The position numbers and the translations under genes were made by a program. DNA of 64,000 bases from CBDCDJ01 sp965215355. Lineage in GTDB: Bacteria > Deinococcota > Deinococci > Deinococcales > Trueperaceae. The stretch lies in NCBI GenBank assembly GCA_965215355.1, contig CBDCDJ010000007.1:1798001-1862000 (forward strand), read 5' to 3'. The first letter of the stretch is position 1. The number at the start of each line of letters is the position of its first letter. Of this stretch, positions 15,789 through 24,971 are shown in pieces. The notes below the pieces were generated by a model, which saw only the letters and a list, made by a program, of their open reading frames with translations, was not told the DNA's origin and did no database searches.

Positions 15789-17009
15789 TTAGCGCGCGAC
15801 GACCTTGACCGTCTCCCCGATGTCGGTCAGGACGCGCCGCAACTCGTCAAAGTCGGGGTGTTTGAGCTGTAACCAGGCGTTCGCCATGTAGCCCGCCTCG
15901 ACGGCTTGCGTCGGGGTGCCCGGCTCGGGCAAGTGCCCCCGGATGACGAGGTCGTTGTACTTGCCCATGACGCGCTCCACGCCCTCGTAGTGGTCGATGA
16001 CGCCGTCTTGCGTCGGGCGCAGCGCGATGAGGGCGGCCGAGTAGGCGCGCGACAAGCGACCCGGCGCGCGGCCGTAAGCGACGGCCTGCGCCCACTCTTT
16101 GTACAGGTCGAGGTCGTTGGCGGCGCTGTAGAGGTCCCACTGCCCCACCCCCGGTGGGCGCGCGCCGATTTCGGAAAACTTCAGGCCCTTGTCGCCGAAG
16201 AACCACTCCATGTGGGTCGGCGCGGTCTGCAACCCCAGCGCACCGATGACCTTGCGGCCCATCGCCTTGAGTTCGCCGTAGCCGGGGCTGTCCACGCGGT
16301 TGGTGGTGATGATGACCGGCGAAATCCAGCGTGTCCGCATGGCTTCTAAAACGTTCGGGTAGTAGTGGCTGATAAATTCGTACACCACCTCGCCCCCGAC
16401 GGTGAGGGTGTCGTAAAAACCTTCGTGCCCCGCGACAAACTCTTCGATGGCGATGGCCTGCGCGCCGCTGCCGCCAATCTCGTCCAGCGCGCGCTGCAAA
16501 CTCGTCTCGTCGTCCGCGTAATAGGTCGCCGCCGCACCTGCGCCGTCTTTCGGCTTCAAGATGACGGGGTAGCCGTGCGCCTCGACGAAGTCCCGCACCT
16601 CGGCGGCGCTGCTCACGCCTCGAGACGCGGCCGTGGGAATCCCGTGCTCGCGCATAAAGTCTTTCATAAAGGTCTTGTCGCGGCACAGCAGGGTTTGCCG
16701 GTAGCTCGTCCCCGGAATGCCGCAGGCCTCGCGCACCTTGGCGGCGACGAGCATGTGCGATTCAACGGTGGCTTCCAGACGGTCGACCCAAACTTGCGCC
16801 TGCACGCGCCGCACCGCGGCCGCCAGCGCTTGCTCGTCAACGACCGACGGCACGCGCTCGTACCAGCTCAGCCAACCCCGCACGTCTTCGGGCAGCTCGT
16901 AAAAGTCCGTCTCGCCGATGCCGGTGACGGTCGCGCCGACCTCGCTCAAGGCACGGACGAAACTCTTCTGGTTGGCCGGGAAACTCGGCGCGATAAAAAC
17001 GACGTGCAT
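15789..17009 (-). CDS. ATP-grasp domain carboxylate-amine ligase
   Basis: 406 aa from ATG 17009; a 25-residue upstream extension has no family counterpart. A pre-ATP-grasp domain (MHVVFIAPSFPANQ) is followed by RDKTFMKDFMREHGIP, GYPVILKPKDGAGAAATY (ATP-binding lysines), AIEEFVAGHEG and KFSEIGARPPG (metal-binding E and R). ATP-grasp ligases join a carboxylate to an amine through an acyl phosphate; the substrates are unknown. It is upstream of a CPBP protease. TACAGT 7 nt before ATG suggests a leaderless operon. Confidence 0.8.
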   Translation of the reverse strand: MHVVFIAPSFPANQKSFVRALSEVGATVTGIGETDFYELPEDVRGWLSWYERVPSVVDEQALAAAVRRVQAQVWVDRLEATVESHMLVAAKVREACGIPGTSYRQTLLCRDKTFMKDFMREHGIPTAASRGVSSAAEVRDFVEAHGYPVILKPKDGAGAAATYYADDETSLQRALDEIGGSGAQAIAIEEFVAGHEGFYDTLTVGGEVVYEFISHYYPNVLEAMRTRWISPVIITTNRVDSPGYGELKAMGRKVIGALGLQTAPTHMEWFFGDKGLKFSEIGARPPGVGQWDLYSAANDLDLYKEWAQAVAYGRAPGRLSRAYSAALIALRPTQDGVIDHYEGVERVMGKYNDLVIRGHLPEPGTPTQAVEAGYMANAWLQLKHPDFDELRRVLTDIGETVKVVAR

Positions 17010-17016
17010 GGCGTTT

Positions 17017-17022
17017 ACTGTA
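17017..17022 (-). promoter_or_regulatory. -10 box, leaderless ATP-grasp/CPBP operon
   Basis: TACAGT read on the minus strand, 7 nt before ATG 17009. It decides in favour of this start over 17084. Confidence 0.5.
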
Positions 17023-17142
17023 GCACCAGTACCCGCGCTACGCTGCCGATTCACCTGCTCATCGGTCACACTCGTTATGGTCATGGGTGACCGCGACGGG
17101 TGACCGTGTCGGTTTAGAGGTTAAGGCTCGAGCCCGTCCGCC

Positions 17143-17556
17143 TCAGACGCTCGCGGGCGCGGGTTCGCGCCTACGTCTCAACCAGAGCCACAGTCCGGTG
17201 AAGAGAACGAACGCCGCCAGGCTCGCCGCCGCCACCAGGTTGCGCAAAAACGTCACCGTTTTGAGCTGTAAAGGGTAGACGTTGTTTTCTTCTAAAAAGG
17301 GTTCACTCACGAGATGCGCGCCCGCGTCGGTCGTTGCACCCAGAAATGCGCCCTCGTTCAAGATGACGTAGTCGTCCACCCGCCCGACGGGCGTGCCCAC
17401 CTCGCCCAGCAGCGCCGCCGTCGCCTCGTCGTGGGGAACGACGCGCTGTACAGCCTCGGCGCGGCTGCTGAGCCAGACCGATACCAGCAGGGTCACGACG
17501 AGCACGGTGGCAGCCAGAATGGCACCTCCCGCCGCCAAGACTTTCAACGTGTTCAC
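17143..17556 (-). CDS. two-TM membrane protein with external domain
   Basis: 137 aa. An N-terminal segment (residues 7-30) and a C-terminal one (about 103-125, followed by LRRRREP) flank an ~70-residue hydrophilic middle that should face outside. Family not recognised. The GTG lies 3 bp after the YceI gene stop, so it is cotranscribed; it may anchor or assist that exported lipocalin-like protein. Confidence 0.65.
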   Translation of the reverse strand: MNTLKVLAAGGAILAATVLVVTLLVSVWLSSRAEAVQRVVPHDEATAALLGEVGTPVGRVDDYVILNEGAFLGATTDAGAHLVSEPFLEENNVYPLQLKTVTFLRNLVAAASLAAFVLFTGLWLWLRRRREPAPASV

Positions 17557-17559
17557 CGC

Positions 17560-18153
17560 TTACTCGGCGTTGGAGGCGAAAAAGCGAACATTGAGCTCGA
17601 GTTCGTCCGCCACGCGGTTGGGCACCGGGCGCTCGATGCCGAAGTCGCTCAGCACTAGCGGAAAGGTGGTCTGCACGGCGATGATGTCGCCCTCGAGCCG
17701 GGCCGCCGCGGTGTCGTCGCTGGCGGGCAGGTAGCGCACGGTGGCGGGCGCGGTGATGGTCACGGTCGCGCCGCTCATGGTCAGGGGTCCGCTGACCTCG
17801 TAGGTGTCGTCGCCCAGGTACTCGACACGCTCAATCTCGAAGCGAATTTCGGGGTACTCGTCGAAGTTCAGCCAGTTCTCGCTCCGCATGTGGCCGTTGC
17901 GCTCCTCGACGCCGGTATCGATGGTAGTACCGTCGACAACCAAAAAGCCGGAGCCGGTGTTGGCCTCGGGGTCGAAGGTGACTTCGCCCGCGATGGCCGT
18001 CGTCGTGCCGATAAAGTCTTCAAAGTCGGTGCTCGACTGGACCGCGACCTGCTGGCGGGGCGCGGTGCCGCCCGCCCCGAGCACGAAAGGCTCCCCTTGA
18101 GCGGCGGCGAGTGAAGCTAAAAGACCGACCATCACCAACAAAACAGGTTTCAC
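17560..18153 (-). CDS. exported YceI-family lipid-binding-like protein
   Basis: 197 aa with a signal peptide (MKPVLLVMVGLLASLAAAQ). The mature part has the YceI lipocalin-like pattern: SSTDFEDFIGTTTAIAGEVTFD, RNGHMRSENWLNFDEYPEIRFE, and a C-terminal VQTTFPLVLSDFGIERP. YceI proteins bind isoprenoid chains in the periplasm; the exact role is unclear. The GTG start has AAGGAGG upstream. Confidence 0.85.
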   Translation of the reverse strand: MKPVLLVMVGLLASLAAAQGEPFVLGAGGTAPRQQVAVQSSTDFEDFIGTTTAIAGEVTFDPEANTGSGFLVVDGTTIDTGVEERNGHMRSENWLNFDEYPEIRFEIERVEYLGDDTYEVSGPLTMSGATVTITAPATVRYLPASDDTAAARLEGDIIAVQTTFPLVLSDFGIERPVPNRVADELELNVRFFASNAE

Positions 18154-18431
18154 AACTGGCCTCCTTAAGGGCAGGTGCTTTATGACGAGGCCCCCCTTTC
18201 AGGTATAAGCGTTACACGCAACCTCTGTTCGTCACTTGGTTGACAGAGAAGGGTTGACAAGAGTTGCTAGGAAAGTTCAAGCTTACCCGTCGAGGGGGAA
18301 CGAGGTGCGCCGCCTAGCCCCAGTGAGGAGTACCCAGACAAAAACCGGCTCACTCGTTAGGTTACACTGGCCTCGAGCCCATTCGTCAGGTGTTGTTTCC
18401 TACACCGCTCTTCGCAAACTCAGGAGGTTTT

Positions 18432-20189
18432 ATGACGTTCATCCGGAGATTTAGCCTGCTAACTTTTGCATTTGCATTCGTGCTGACGTTGGTCGTGACC
18501 ACGGCCGGCGCGCAGAGTACCCAGACGGGCACGGGCGGCGCGGCGGCGACCGTGGACCGGTTTGCGACCGAGGCGGCAATCGCCGTGCTCGAGCTGGGCG
18601 GCAACGCGGTCGACGCGGCTGTGACCGCCGCAGCCGTCTTAAACGTGACAAACCCGTTCAGCGTGGGCATCGGCGGGGGCGGGTTTATGGTCATTTACTT
18701 AGCTGACGAGGACCGCGTGGTGACGCTTGACGCGCGCGAGATGGCCCCCGGCGCGGCGACGCCGGAGATGTTCATCGACGCTGCGACGGGCGAACCCATC
18801 AACTTTTATCCCGACCGCATCTCGAGCGGTTTAGCGGTGGGGATTCCGGGGACGCTGCTGGGGTGGGAGTTCGCTTTGGAACGCTACGGCACGATTGACT
18901 TAGCCACCGCCCTCGCCCCCGCCATCGACATCGCCGAGAACGGTTTTCCGATTACCGAGACGTTTTCCAACCAAGTGGACCAGAACCTCGAGCGCTTCTC
19001 GGTTTTCCCGGCGACCGCCGCGCTCTACCTCACCGAAGACGGCGCCGCGCCCGAGGCGGGCAGCGTCCACACAAACCCCGACCTGGCTGAAACGTTCCGA
19101 ACCATCGCCGAGCAGGGCAGCGACGCCCTGTACCACGGGGCCGTCGGCGAAGACCTCGTCGCCACCGTACAAAACCCGCAGACCGTGGACGACCCGCCTT
19201 TCACGGTTCGCGGGCAAAACATGACGATGGCCGACCTCGACGCTTACGAGGTGCGCGTGCGCCGCCCGACCGTGAGCGAGTACCGCGGTTACGAGGTGTA
19301 CGGGATGGGGCCGCCCTCGAGCGGCGGTTTGACCGTGTCGCTCATCCTGAACATGCTGGACAACTTCGACTTGAGCACGATGTCTGAAGAGGAAGCAATT
19401 CACTTTGTCCTCGAGGCCAGCCGCCTCGCCTACGCCGACCGCGGCGCGTACATGGCCGACAGCGACTTTGTGAACGTGCCCGTCGAGGGTTTGCTGAGCC
19501 AAGACTTCGCCGACACCCGCGCGCCCTTGATTGCCGACACCGCCGGCAGCGACCCCGCCCCCGGCGACCCGTTCGCGTTCCAGGACGACCCGAGCCCGCC
19601 CCTGACGCCGCCCAACGCCGACACCGAGGGCACGAGTACCACCCACCTCACCGTGGCCGACGCGGACGGCAACGTGGTGAGTTTTACGACCACCATCGAG
19701 TCGACCGGCGGCAGCGGCATCGTGGTGCCGGGCCGGGGTTTTCTCCTCAACAACGAACTCACCGACTTCGACAGCGCGCCCGGCGGCCCCAACGTGGTCG
19801 AGGCTTACAAGCGGCCGCGCTCGAGCATGTCGCCCACGATTGTCATGAAAGACGGTGAAGTCGTGATGGCGCTCGGCTCGCCCGGCGGCAGCACCATCAT
19901 CACCACGGTGTTGCAAACCATCCTCAACGTCACCGACTTCGGCATGACCTTGCCCGAGGCTGTAGCGGCACCGCGCTTGTCGCAGCGCAACAGCAGCGCC
20001 ACGTCCGTCGAGGCCGAGGTGTCACAGGAGTTGCTTACCGCGCTTACGGCTCGAGGCCACGAGTTCCGCGACCCCGGCGAAATCGGCGCGGCCACCGGCG
20101 TCTTCTTCAGCGAAGACGGCACGATGACCGCCGTCGCCGAGCCGGTGCGCCGCAGCAGCGGCACCGCGCAGGTCGTAACGCCGCAGTAA
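18432..20189 (+). CDS. ggt: gamma-glutamyltransferase, secreted
   Basis: 585 aa from ATG 18432 (AGGAGG 4-5 nt upstream); a slightly longer ORF from 18390 lacks a signal. A signal peptide (about residues 1-28) precedes the large subunit, and TSTTHLTVAD holds the autoprocessing and catalytic Thr403 that becomes the N-terminus of the small subunit. GPPSSGG and SPGGS are substrate-site motifs. It cleaves glutathione and other gamma-glutamyl compounds outside the cytoplasm. A perfect G+C-rich hairpin lies just downstream. TACACT (18363-18368) is a candidate -10. Confidence 0.92.
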   Translation: MTFIRRFSLLTFAFAFVLTLVVTTAGAQSTQTGTGGAAATVDRFATEAAIAVLELGGNAVDAAVTAAAVLNVTNPFSVGIGGGGFMVIYLADEDRVVTLDAREMAPGAATPEMFIDAATGEPINFYPDRISSGLAVGIPGTLLGWEFALERYGTIDLATALAPAIDIAENGFPITETFSNQVDQNLERFSVFPATAALYLTEDGAAPEAGSVHTNPDLAETFRTIAEQGSDALYHGAVGEDLVATVQNPQTVDDPPFTVRGQNMTMADLDAYEVRVRRPTVSEYRGYEVYGMGPPSSGGLTVSLILNMLDNFDLSTMSEEEAIHFVLEASRLAYADRGAYMADSDFVNVPVEGLLSQDFADTRAPLIADTAGSDPAPGDPFAFQDDPSPPLTPPNADTEGTSTTHLTVADADGNVVSFTTTIESTGGSGIVVPGRGFLLNNELTDFDSAPGGPNVVEAYKRPRSSMSPTIVMKDGEVVMALGSPGGSTIITTVLQTILNVTDFGMTLPEAVAAPRLSQRNSSATSVEAEVSQELLTALTARGHEFRDPGEIGAATGVFFSEDGTMTAVAEPVRRSSGTAQVVTPQ

Positions 20190-20201
20190 GCCTGATACCG
20201 G

Positions 20202-20230
20202 GTAGGGGCGGGTTTCAAACCCGCCCCTAC
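20202..20230. repeat. GGGGCGGG palindrome after ggt (terminator-like)
   Basis: GTAGGGGCGGGTTT, a 1-nt centre, then AAACCCGCCCCTAC. It is a perfect 14-bp inverted repeat 12 bp after the ggt stop, without a clear T-run. It belongs to a family with the elements at 50005 and 59172. Confidence 0.85.
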
Positions 20231-20415
20231 GTTTGCAGAGGAACAGCCTCTCCTGCGCTATCCCAAAAATGTTTTCAATCCAACTGTGTCAGGCTCGAGT
20301 CGAGCCCTGCGCAAGTTCACGAGCCGCCGGGCGCTCTCCCCCATCCACAAAAACTCGTGTTAGACTTGCGCTTAACGACCTGAAAAGATGCCCTTTTCAA
20401 GCTCTTTTGGGTGAC

Positions 20416-20477
20416 AAAGCGCGCTTGCCTAAGCGCGCTTTACTTGAGACAAGGCGCGTGTCACGCGCGCATTTTTT
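20416..20477 (+). promoter_or_regulatory. hppA leader with two hairpins (possible attenuator)
   Basis: Hairpin 1 is AAAGCGCGCTT/AAGCGCGCTTT (20416-20441, loop GCCT). Hairpin 2 is GCGCGT/ACGCGC (20454-20468), followed by GC and T6 (20472-20477), directly before the GGAGG of hppA. The two share GCGCGC blocks, so alternative pairing is possible. The second looks like an intrinsic terminator placed inside the leader. Confidence 0.5.
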
Positions 20478-20486
20478 GGAGGTTTC

Positions 20487-22640
20487 ATGAGTGGTTTCAT
20501 CGTCCTCATCCCGCTGGCGGCCGTCGCCGCGCTGGCCGCCGCGGTCGCGCTGGCCCAAGGAATCCTCAAGGCCGAAACGGGCAGCGCGCGCATGGTCGAC
20601 ATTTCCGACGCCATCAAGCAGGGCGCGATGGCCTACATGGCGCGCCAGACGCGCACCATCGCCGTCGTGGCGGCCGTCATCACGGTCATTTTCGCGCTTG
20701 TCGCGCTGACCCAGCGCGGCGGCGACGCGACGACCTGGTGGTGGTCGACGGTCGGCTTCGTCGTCGGGGCACTGTTTTCGGCGGTCAGCGGCTACGTCGG
20801 GATGAACATCGCGGTGCGGGCCAACGTGCGCGTCGCGCAGGCCGCGACAAAAAGCCTCAAGGGCGCGCTCGACATCGCCTTCAACGGCGGCGCGGTGGCG
20901 GGGCTGGCGGTGGCGGGCTTGGCGCTCTTGGGCGTGAGCGGTTTCTTTTATCTGTTTTACAGCGTGCTGGACTTGCGCAACCCGGTCGAACCTTTGATCG
21001 GCTTCGCTTTCGGCGCGTCACTTATCAGTCTGTTCGCTCGAGTGGGCGGCGGCATCTACACCAAAGCCGCCGACGTGGGCGCGGACCTCGTCGGCAAGGT
21101 CGAGGCGGGCATTCCCGAGGACGACCCGCGCAACCCGGCGGTCATCGCCGACAACGTGGGCGACAACGTGGGCGACTGCGCGGGCATGGGCGCGGACCTG
21201 TTCGAGACCTACGCCGTGACCGCCATCGGCGCGGTGTTTTTGGGCTACTTGCTGCCCGGCGTCGCCGAGGTCACCCGGCTCGTCACCTACCCGCTCATGT
21301 TGGGCGCGATTGCGATTCTCGCCAGCATCGCGGGCGTGGTGTGGCCGGACAACGTCTGGCCGATGACCCTGGGCAAACCCAAACAGCGCGACGGGATGCT
21401 CGGCGGCGACGTCAACGTCATGGGGATGCTCTACCGCCGCGTCTACATCAGCGCGGGCTTGAGCGCTGTGGGGTTTTTGCTGGTCACGCTGTTTACCTTT
21501 ACCGGCTACGACCTCACCTACCCGCTGGGTATGGCGACGAGCGGGTTCGGTATCTTCTTGTGCTCGCTTCTGGGCATCGGCGTCACCATCGGGCTGATGT
21601 TCATCACCGAATACTACACGAGCACGAAGTACCGGCCGGTGCGCAAAATCGCTAAGGCGTCGGAAACCGGCGGCGCGACCAACATCATCAGCGGGCTTGC
21701 GGTCGGCATGGAGTCGACGGCGTATCCGGTGATTTTGCTCGCCTTTGCGATTTTCTTTGCGTACGTGTTCGCCGGGCTGTACGGCATCGCCATCGCCGCG
21801 GTCGCCATGCTCAGCATCACCGGGGTCATCGTCGCGATGGACACCTACGGCCCGATCACCGACAACGCGGGCGGCATCGCCGAGATGAGCGACCTGCCCG
21901 AAGAAACCCGCACCAACACCGACGCGCTCGACGCGGTCGGCAACACCACCAAGGCCGTCACCAAGGGCTACGCCATCGGCTCGGCGGCGCTGGCGGCGCT
22001 GGTCTTGTTCGCGGACTTTACGCACCGGCTGGACCTGTTCGCGCTCGAGGGCGGTCGCCCGCCGCTGGACTTCCGGCTCGACGACCCGGTCGTGCTGGTG
22101 GGCCTGTTTATCGGCGCGATGTTGCCCTTTTTGTTCTCGTCGTTTTTAATGGAGTCGGTCGGTAAAGCCGCGGGCGCGGTCATCGAAGAGGTGCGCCGCC
22201 AGTTCCGCGACATCCCCGGCATTATGGAAGGTACCGCCCGGCCCGAGTACGGTAAAGCGGTCGACATCGTCACGCGCTCGGCGCTGCGCGAACTGCTCAT
22301 TCCGGGCGTGTTGGCCGTGGTCGCGCCGCTCTTGGTCGGCTTTTTGTTCGGCCCGCTCGCGCTGGGCGGCACCCTCATCGGCGTCATCGCCAGCGGACTC
22401 ATGATGGCGCTGACCATGAGCAACGGCGGCGGCGCCTGGGACAACGCCAAAAAGTACATCGAGGACGGCAACCACGGCGGCAAGGGCAGCGACGCCCACA
22501 CCGCGGCCATCGTCGGTGACACGGTCGGCGACCCCTATAAGGACACGGCGGGCCCGTCCATCAACCCCTTAATCAAGGTCATCAACACCATCGCGCTGAT
22601 TTTCGCGGGCATCATCGCGGGGGTGGGGGGGATTTTTTAA
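20487..22640 (+). CDS. hppA: membrane-bound proton-pumping pyrophosphatase
   Basis: 717 aa with about 16 transmembrane segments. The catalytic loop GIYTKAADVGADLVGKVEAGIPEDDPRNPAVIADNVGDNVGD binds Mg-PPi, and a second DxxxDxxKD-like site is in GDTVGDPYKDTAGP. GNTTKAVTKG has lysine (K489) where K+-dependent enzymes have alanine; in characterised members this lysine gives K+-independent H+ pumping. It would couple PPi hydrolysis to proton export. GGAGG lies 5 nt before ATG, and a strong terminator follows. Confidence 0.95.
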   Translation: MSGFIVLIPLAAVAALAAAVALAQGILKAETGSARMVDISDAIKQGAMAYMARQTRTIAVVAAVITVIFALVALTQRGGDATTWWWSTVGFVVGALFSAVSGYVGMNIAVRANVRVAQAATKSLKGALDIAFNGGAVAGLAVAGLALLGVSGFFYLFYSVLDLRNPVEPLIGFAFGASLISLFARVGGGIYTKAADVGADLVGKVEAGIPEDDPRNPAVIADNVGDNVGDCAGMGADLFETYAVTAIGAVFLGYLLPGVAEVTRLVTYPLMLGAIAILASIAGVVWPDNVWPMTLGKPKQRDGMLGGDVNVMGMLYRRVYISAGLSAVGFLLVTLFTFTGYDLTYPLGMATSGFGIFLCSLLGIGVTIGLMFITEYYTSTKYRPVRKIAKASETGGATNIISGLAVGMESTAYPVILLAFAIFFAYVFAGLYGIAIAAVAMLSITGVIVAMDTYGPITDNAGGIAEMSDLPEETRTNTDALDAVGNTTKAVTKGYAIGSAALAALVLFADFTHRLDLFALEGGRPPLDFRLDDPVVLVGLFIGAMLPFLFSSFLMESVGKAAGAVIEEVRRQFRDIPGIMEGTARPEYGKAVDIVTRSALRELLIPGVLAVVAPLLVGFLFGPLALGGTLIGVIASGLMMALTMSNGGGAWDNAKKYIEDGNHGGKGSDAHTAAIVGDTVGDPYKDTAGPSINPLIKVINTIALIFAGIIAGVGGIF

Positions 22641-22706
22641 GTTTCGTGATGTTTCAAGTTCACTTTTTGAGCAGTCAAGCGCTTAGGTTCATCCCTGCTT
22701 ACACGA

Positions 22707-22741
22707 AGAAGGGCAACTCGCGAGTTGCCCTTCTCGTTTTT
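22707..22741 (+). terminator. hppA rho-independent terminator
   Basis: AGAAGGGCAACTCG/CGAGTTGCCCTTCT, a perfect 14-bp self-complementary block (22707-22734), then CG and TTTTT. Confidence 0.9.
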
Positions 22742-22753
22742 CCGGCCTTCCGC

Positions 22754-23686
22754 TTAAGGAAACGGCGCGGCGCTCTCCCACACGACCTTCTCGCCGTCGA
22801 AGTAACCTTTCAGCTCGAGCCAGCCTGCCGTGCCGCCCGTCAGGGGCGGTGAGAAATCCTGGGGAACGGCGACGAGACCTTGACCGTCGAAGTAAGCCAC
22901 CAACCGCACAGCATTCCCGTCGTCGGGGGCGGTACGAACATTTTCGAACGCCTCTTTGCCGTCGGCGGTCCACGCTTCGACCGTGCCTTGGGCATCCCCA
23001 CCCAGCGCCGCGGCAGGCCCACGGTAGTAGGCCCAGTCGTTGTCCTCGCGCACGACCACATCGTCGGCGACGAACACGTCGTCTTCCCAGTGACCGTACG
23101 CTTCGGCCCACATGCCTGCGCGCAGCACGCTCAGCCAGCGCAAATCGCCCTCCAACCGCGTCCCGCCGATGAGCACGCTCGAGCCGTCGTTCACGCTCAC
23201 TTCACCGACGAAGTAGCGCCCTCCCCCCGAACTGGTACGGTCCACCGGGTTGGGCAAAACGCCTTTGCCCGCCGCCACACCGGCGTCGGCGGTAGCTTCG
23301 GCTGTTCCGGTTTGCGGCTGGTCATCTTTTAGTTTCTTGGTCGTCGTTTTGTTGCTGGCTTTAGGTTCTTTTTTGTTCGCGTCTTTTTTGTCGGTGCTGT
23401 TTTTGTTTGTGTCTTTGGCTTGGCTGTCTTTGTCGTTCCCCTGGCTGGGCGCTTCGTCGTTTTGACTTTCGTCTTGGCCCTTGTTTTTGTCTTTGCCGTC
23501 TTTGCCCTCCTGCTTCGGGTCGTTTGTTTGGACGCTGAAGGAAACCTGTACGGTCTGCGTCGCGCCCCCGACGGAGCTTGCGGTGCCGAGCAGCAACAGG
23601 CACAGCAACCAGGTACGTTTCGGCTTGGTAAACAGTTTGGAAGCGAATCGTCTGGAGGTGAGCAGACCGGTCACGAAATCAAGCAT
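22754..23686 (-). CDS. secreted protein with Lys/Asp/Asn-rich linker
   Basis: 310 aa. Residues about 22-42 are a hydrophobic export or anchor segment. Residues ~53-120 are an extremely hydrophilic low-complexity linker of K, D, N, Q, E and S. The C-terminal ~170 residues repeat a small beta-type pattern (YFVGEVSV, WAEAYGHWEDDVFVADDV, GWLELKGYFDGEKVVW) similar to DUF5666-like OB domains; that assignment is tentative. ATG is 6 nt after GGAGG and overlaps the histidine-kinase 3' end, making it the third gene of the two-component operon. Confidence 0.7.
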   Translation of the reverse strand: MLDFVTGLLTSRRFASKLFTKPKRTWLLCLLLLGTASSVGGATQTVQVSFSVQTNDPKQEGKDGKDKNKGQDESQNDEAPSQGNDKDSQAKDTNKNSTDKKDANKKEPKASNKTTTKKLKDDQPQTGTAEATADAGVAAGKGVLPNPVDRTSSGGGRYFVGEVSVNDGSSVLIGGTRLEGDLRWLSVLRAGMWAEAYGHWEDDVFVADDVVVREDNDWAYYRGPAAALGGDAQGTVEAWTADGKEAFENVRTAPDDGNAVRLVAYFDGQGLVAVPQDFSPPLTGGTAGWLELKGYFDGEKVVWESAAPFP

Positions 23687-24971
23687 GAGCGACCTCCGCA
23701 GGCGTCGCGACGATGGCCTCCGGGATAACCACCTTGGGCAAACCGACCACCACCTTCAGACCGGGCGCGGCGTTGCTAAACGACAGGGTGCCGCCGAGCG
23801 CCTGAACGATGTGTTTGACGAGGGCCAAACCCAAACCCAAACCGCCTTTGCGGGTATCGAGCCTGAAAAAGGGGTCCGCCAGCCGCGCCAGACTCTGCTC
23901 CGGCACGCCCGGCCCAAAGTCGCGGACCTCGATGGACACCTCGTGTTTGTGCGCCTGAACCTCGACCAGCACGTCGCCGCTGCTGTACCTGAGCGCGTTG
24001 TGGAGCAAGTTGGCGAGCACCCGCGTAAGCAGGTCGTCCTGGGCCATGACGTAAACGGGCGTGGCGGCGGTGAGCCGAACGCGGGGTTTTTCTTGTTCGT
24101 GCAAGCTCGAGACGGCGCGCCGCAGGGTCGGAAGCACCGCCAGCGGTTCCAAGCGAAGCTCGGGCTGCCGCGTCAAATTGAGCAGGCCGCTCAAAATCCC
24201 CTCCATGCGGTCCAGGGTCTCGTCTATCTGCGGCCAGGCGATTTCCGGCTCCAAAATCTCTTTACGGACGCCTTCGCTCAGCACGCGCAGGTTGCTCAGC
24301 GGGGTGCGCAGTTCGTGCGAAGCGTAGCGGGTAAAGCTGCGCTCACGCTCCAAAAAGGCTTGCAAAGACTCGGTCATGCGGTTGAAACTTAGAGCCAGGT
24401 GGCTCAGTTCGTCGTTCCCGGCAGGCACGGCGACCGGTCGCGGGATGGCCTGCTGCGACAGCTGCTCGACGCCGCGTTGCAGGTCTTTGAGGGGCCGCAA
24501 CAAAAAGCGCTGCAGCAACAAACTGAGCAGGGTCGCCACGCCCAGCACCAGCAAAAGAGCGAGCAACGCCGCTTGCAAGTAAGAGGTCAGGGCGCTGCGG
24601 TTTTCAGCGACGTTGAGGGCGAGTTCCAGCCGGTAACCGTCGCCCAGCTCGAGCGCGGCGTTGCGCCAGTCCGGGCCGCGCTCCACATCGCTGCCGCCTT
24701 CTAACTCTATCTTCCCGTTTTTCACCACCTGAAAGCCGTAGTTGTACTTGTCCAACACCGCCTTGACACCGTCGCCCGGAAGAAAGGCCGGGCGCTCGCC
24801 TGTTAAGTCGAGCGAACTCCGAATGGCGTTCTGGAACTCGCCGAAATTCTTTTCGATGTTCGCGTTGGCCGCTTGCCTGAACACGAAATAGCCGAGCAGT
24901 CCGGAGACGGTGGCCGTGATGAGCACCGTCAGGGCGAGCCCGAGCATAAGTCGCCAGCGAAAGCTCATCAC
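23679..24971 (-). CDS. HAMP sensor histidine kinase
   Basis: 430 aa. TM1 (about 8-32), an external sensor domain of ~95 residues, TM2 (about 131-155), HAMP, then HisKA with H219 in RYASHELRTPL, N-box LLHNALRYS, G1 DFGPGVP and G2 GLGLGLALV. It would autophosphorylate in response to an extracytoplasmic signal and donate to the regulator encoded just upstream. The start (GTG 24971 or ATG 24968) overlaps the regulator stop. The signal is unknown. Confidence 0.92.
   Translation of the reverse strand: MMSFRWRLMLGLALTVLITATVSGLLGYFVFRQAANANIEKNFGEFQNAIRSSLDLTGERPAFLPGDGVKAVLDKYNYGFQVVKNGKIELEGGSDVERGPDWRNAALELGDGYRLELALNVAENRSALTSYLQAALLALLLVLGVATLLSLLLQRFLLRPLKDLQRGVEQLSQQAIPRPVAVPAGNDELSHLALSFNRMTESLQAFLERERSFTRYASHELRTPLSNLRVLSEGVRKEILEPEIAWPQIDETLDRMEGILSGLLNLTRQPELRLEPLAVLPTLRRAVSSLHEQEKPRVRLTAATPVYVMAQDDLLTRVLANLLHNALRYSSGDVLVEVQAHKHEVSIEVRDFGPGVPEQSLARLADPFFRLDTRKGGLGLGLALVKHIVQALGGTLSFSNAAPGLKVVVGLPKVVIPEAIVATPAEVAHA

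Noticed and set aside
21018..22025. Long antisense frame in hppA, and similar ones inside ggt (18900-19916) and the antiporter (11446-12402)
   Set aside because: High third-position GC leaves antisense frames open. The products are His/Arg/Gly-rich with no recognisable family.
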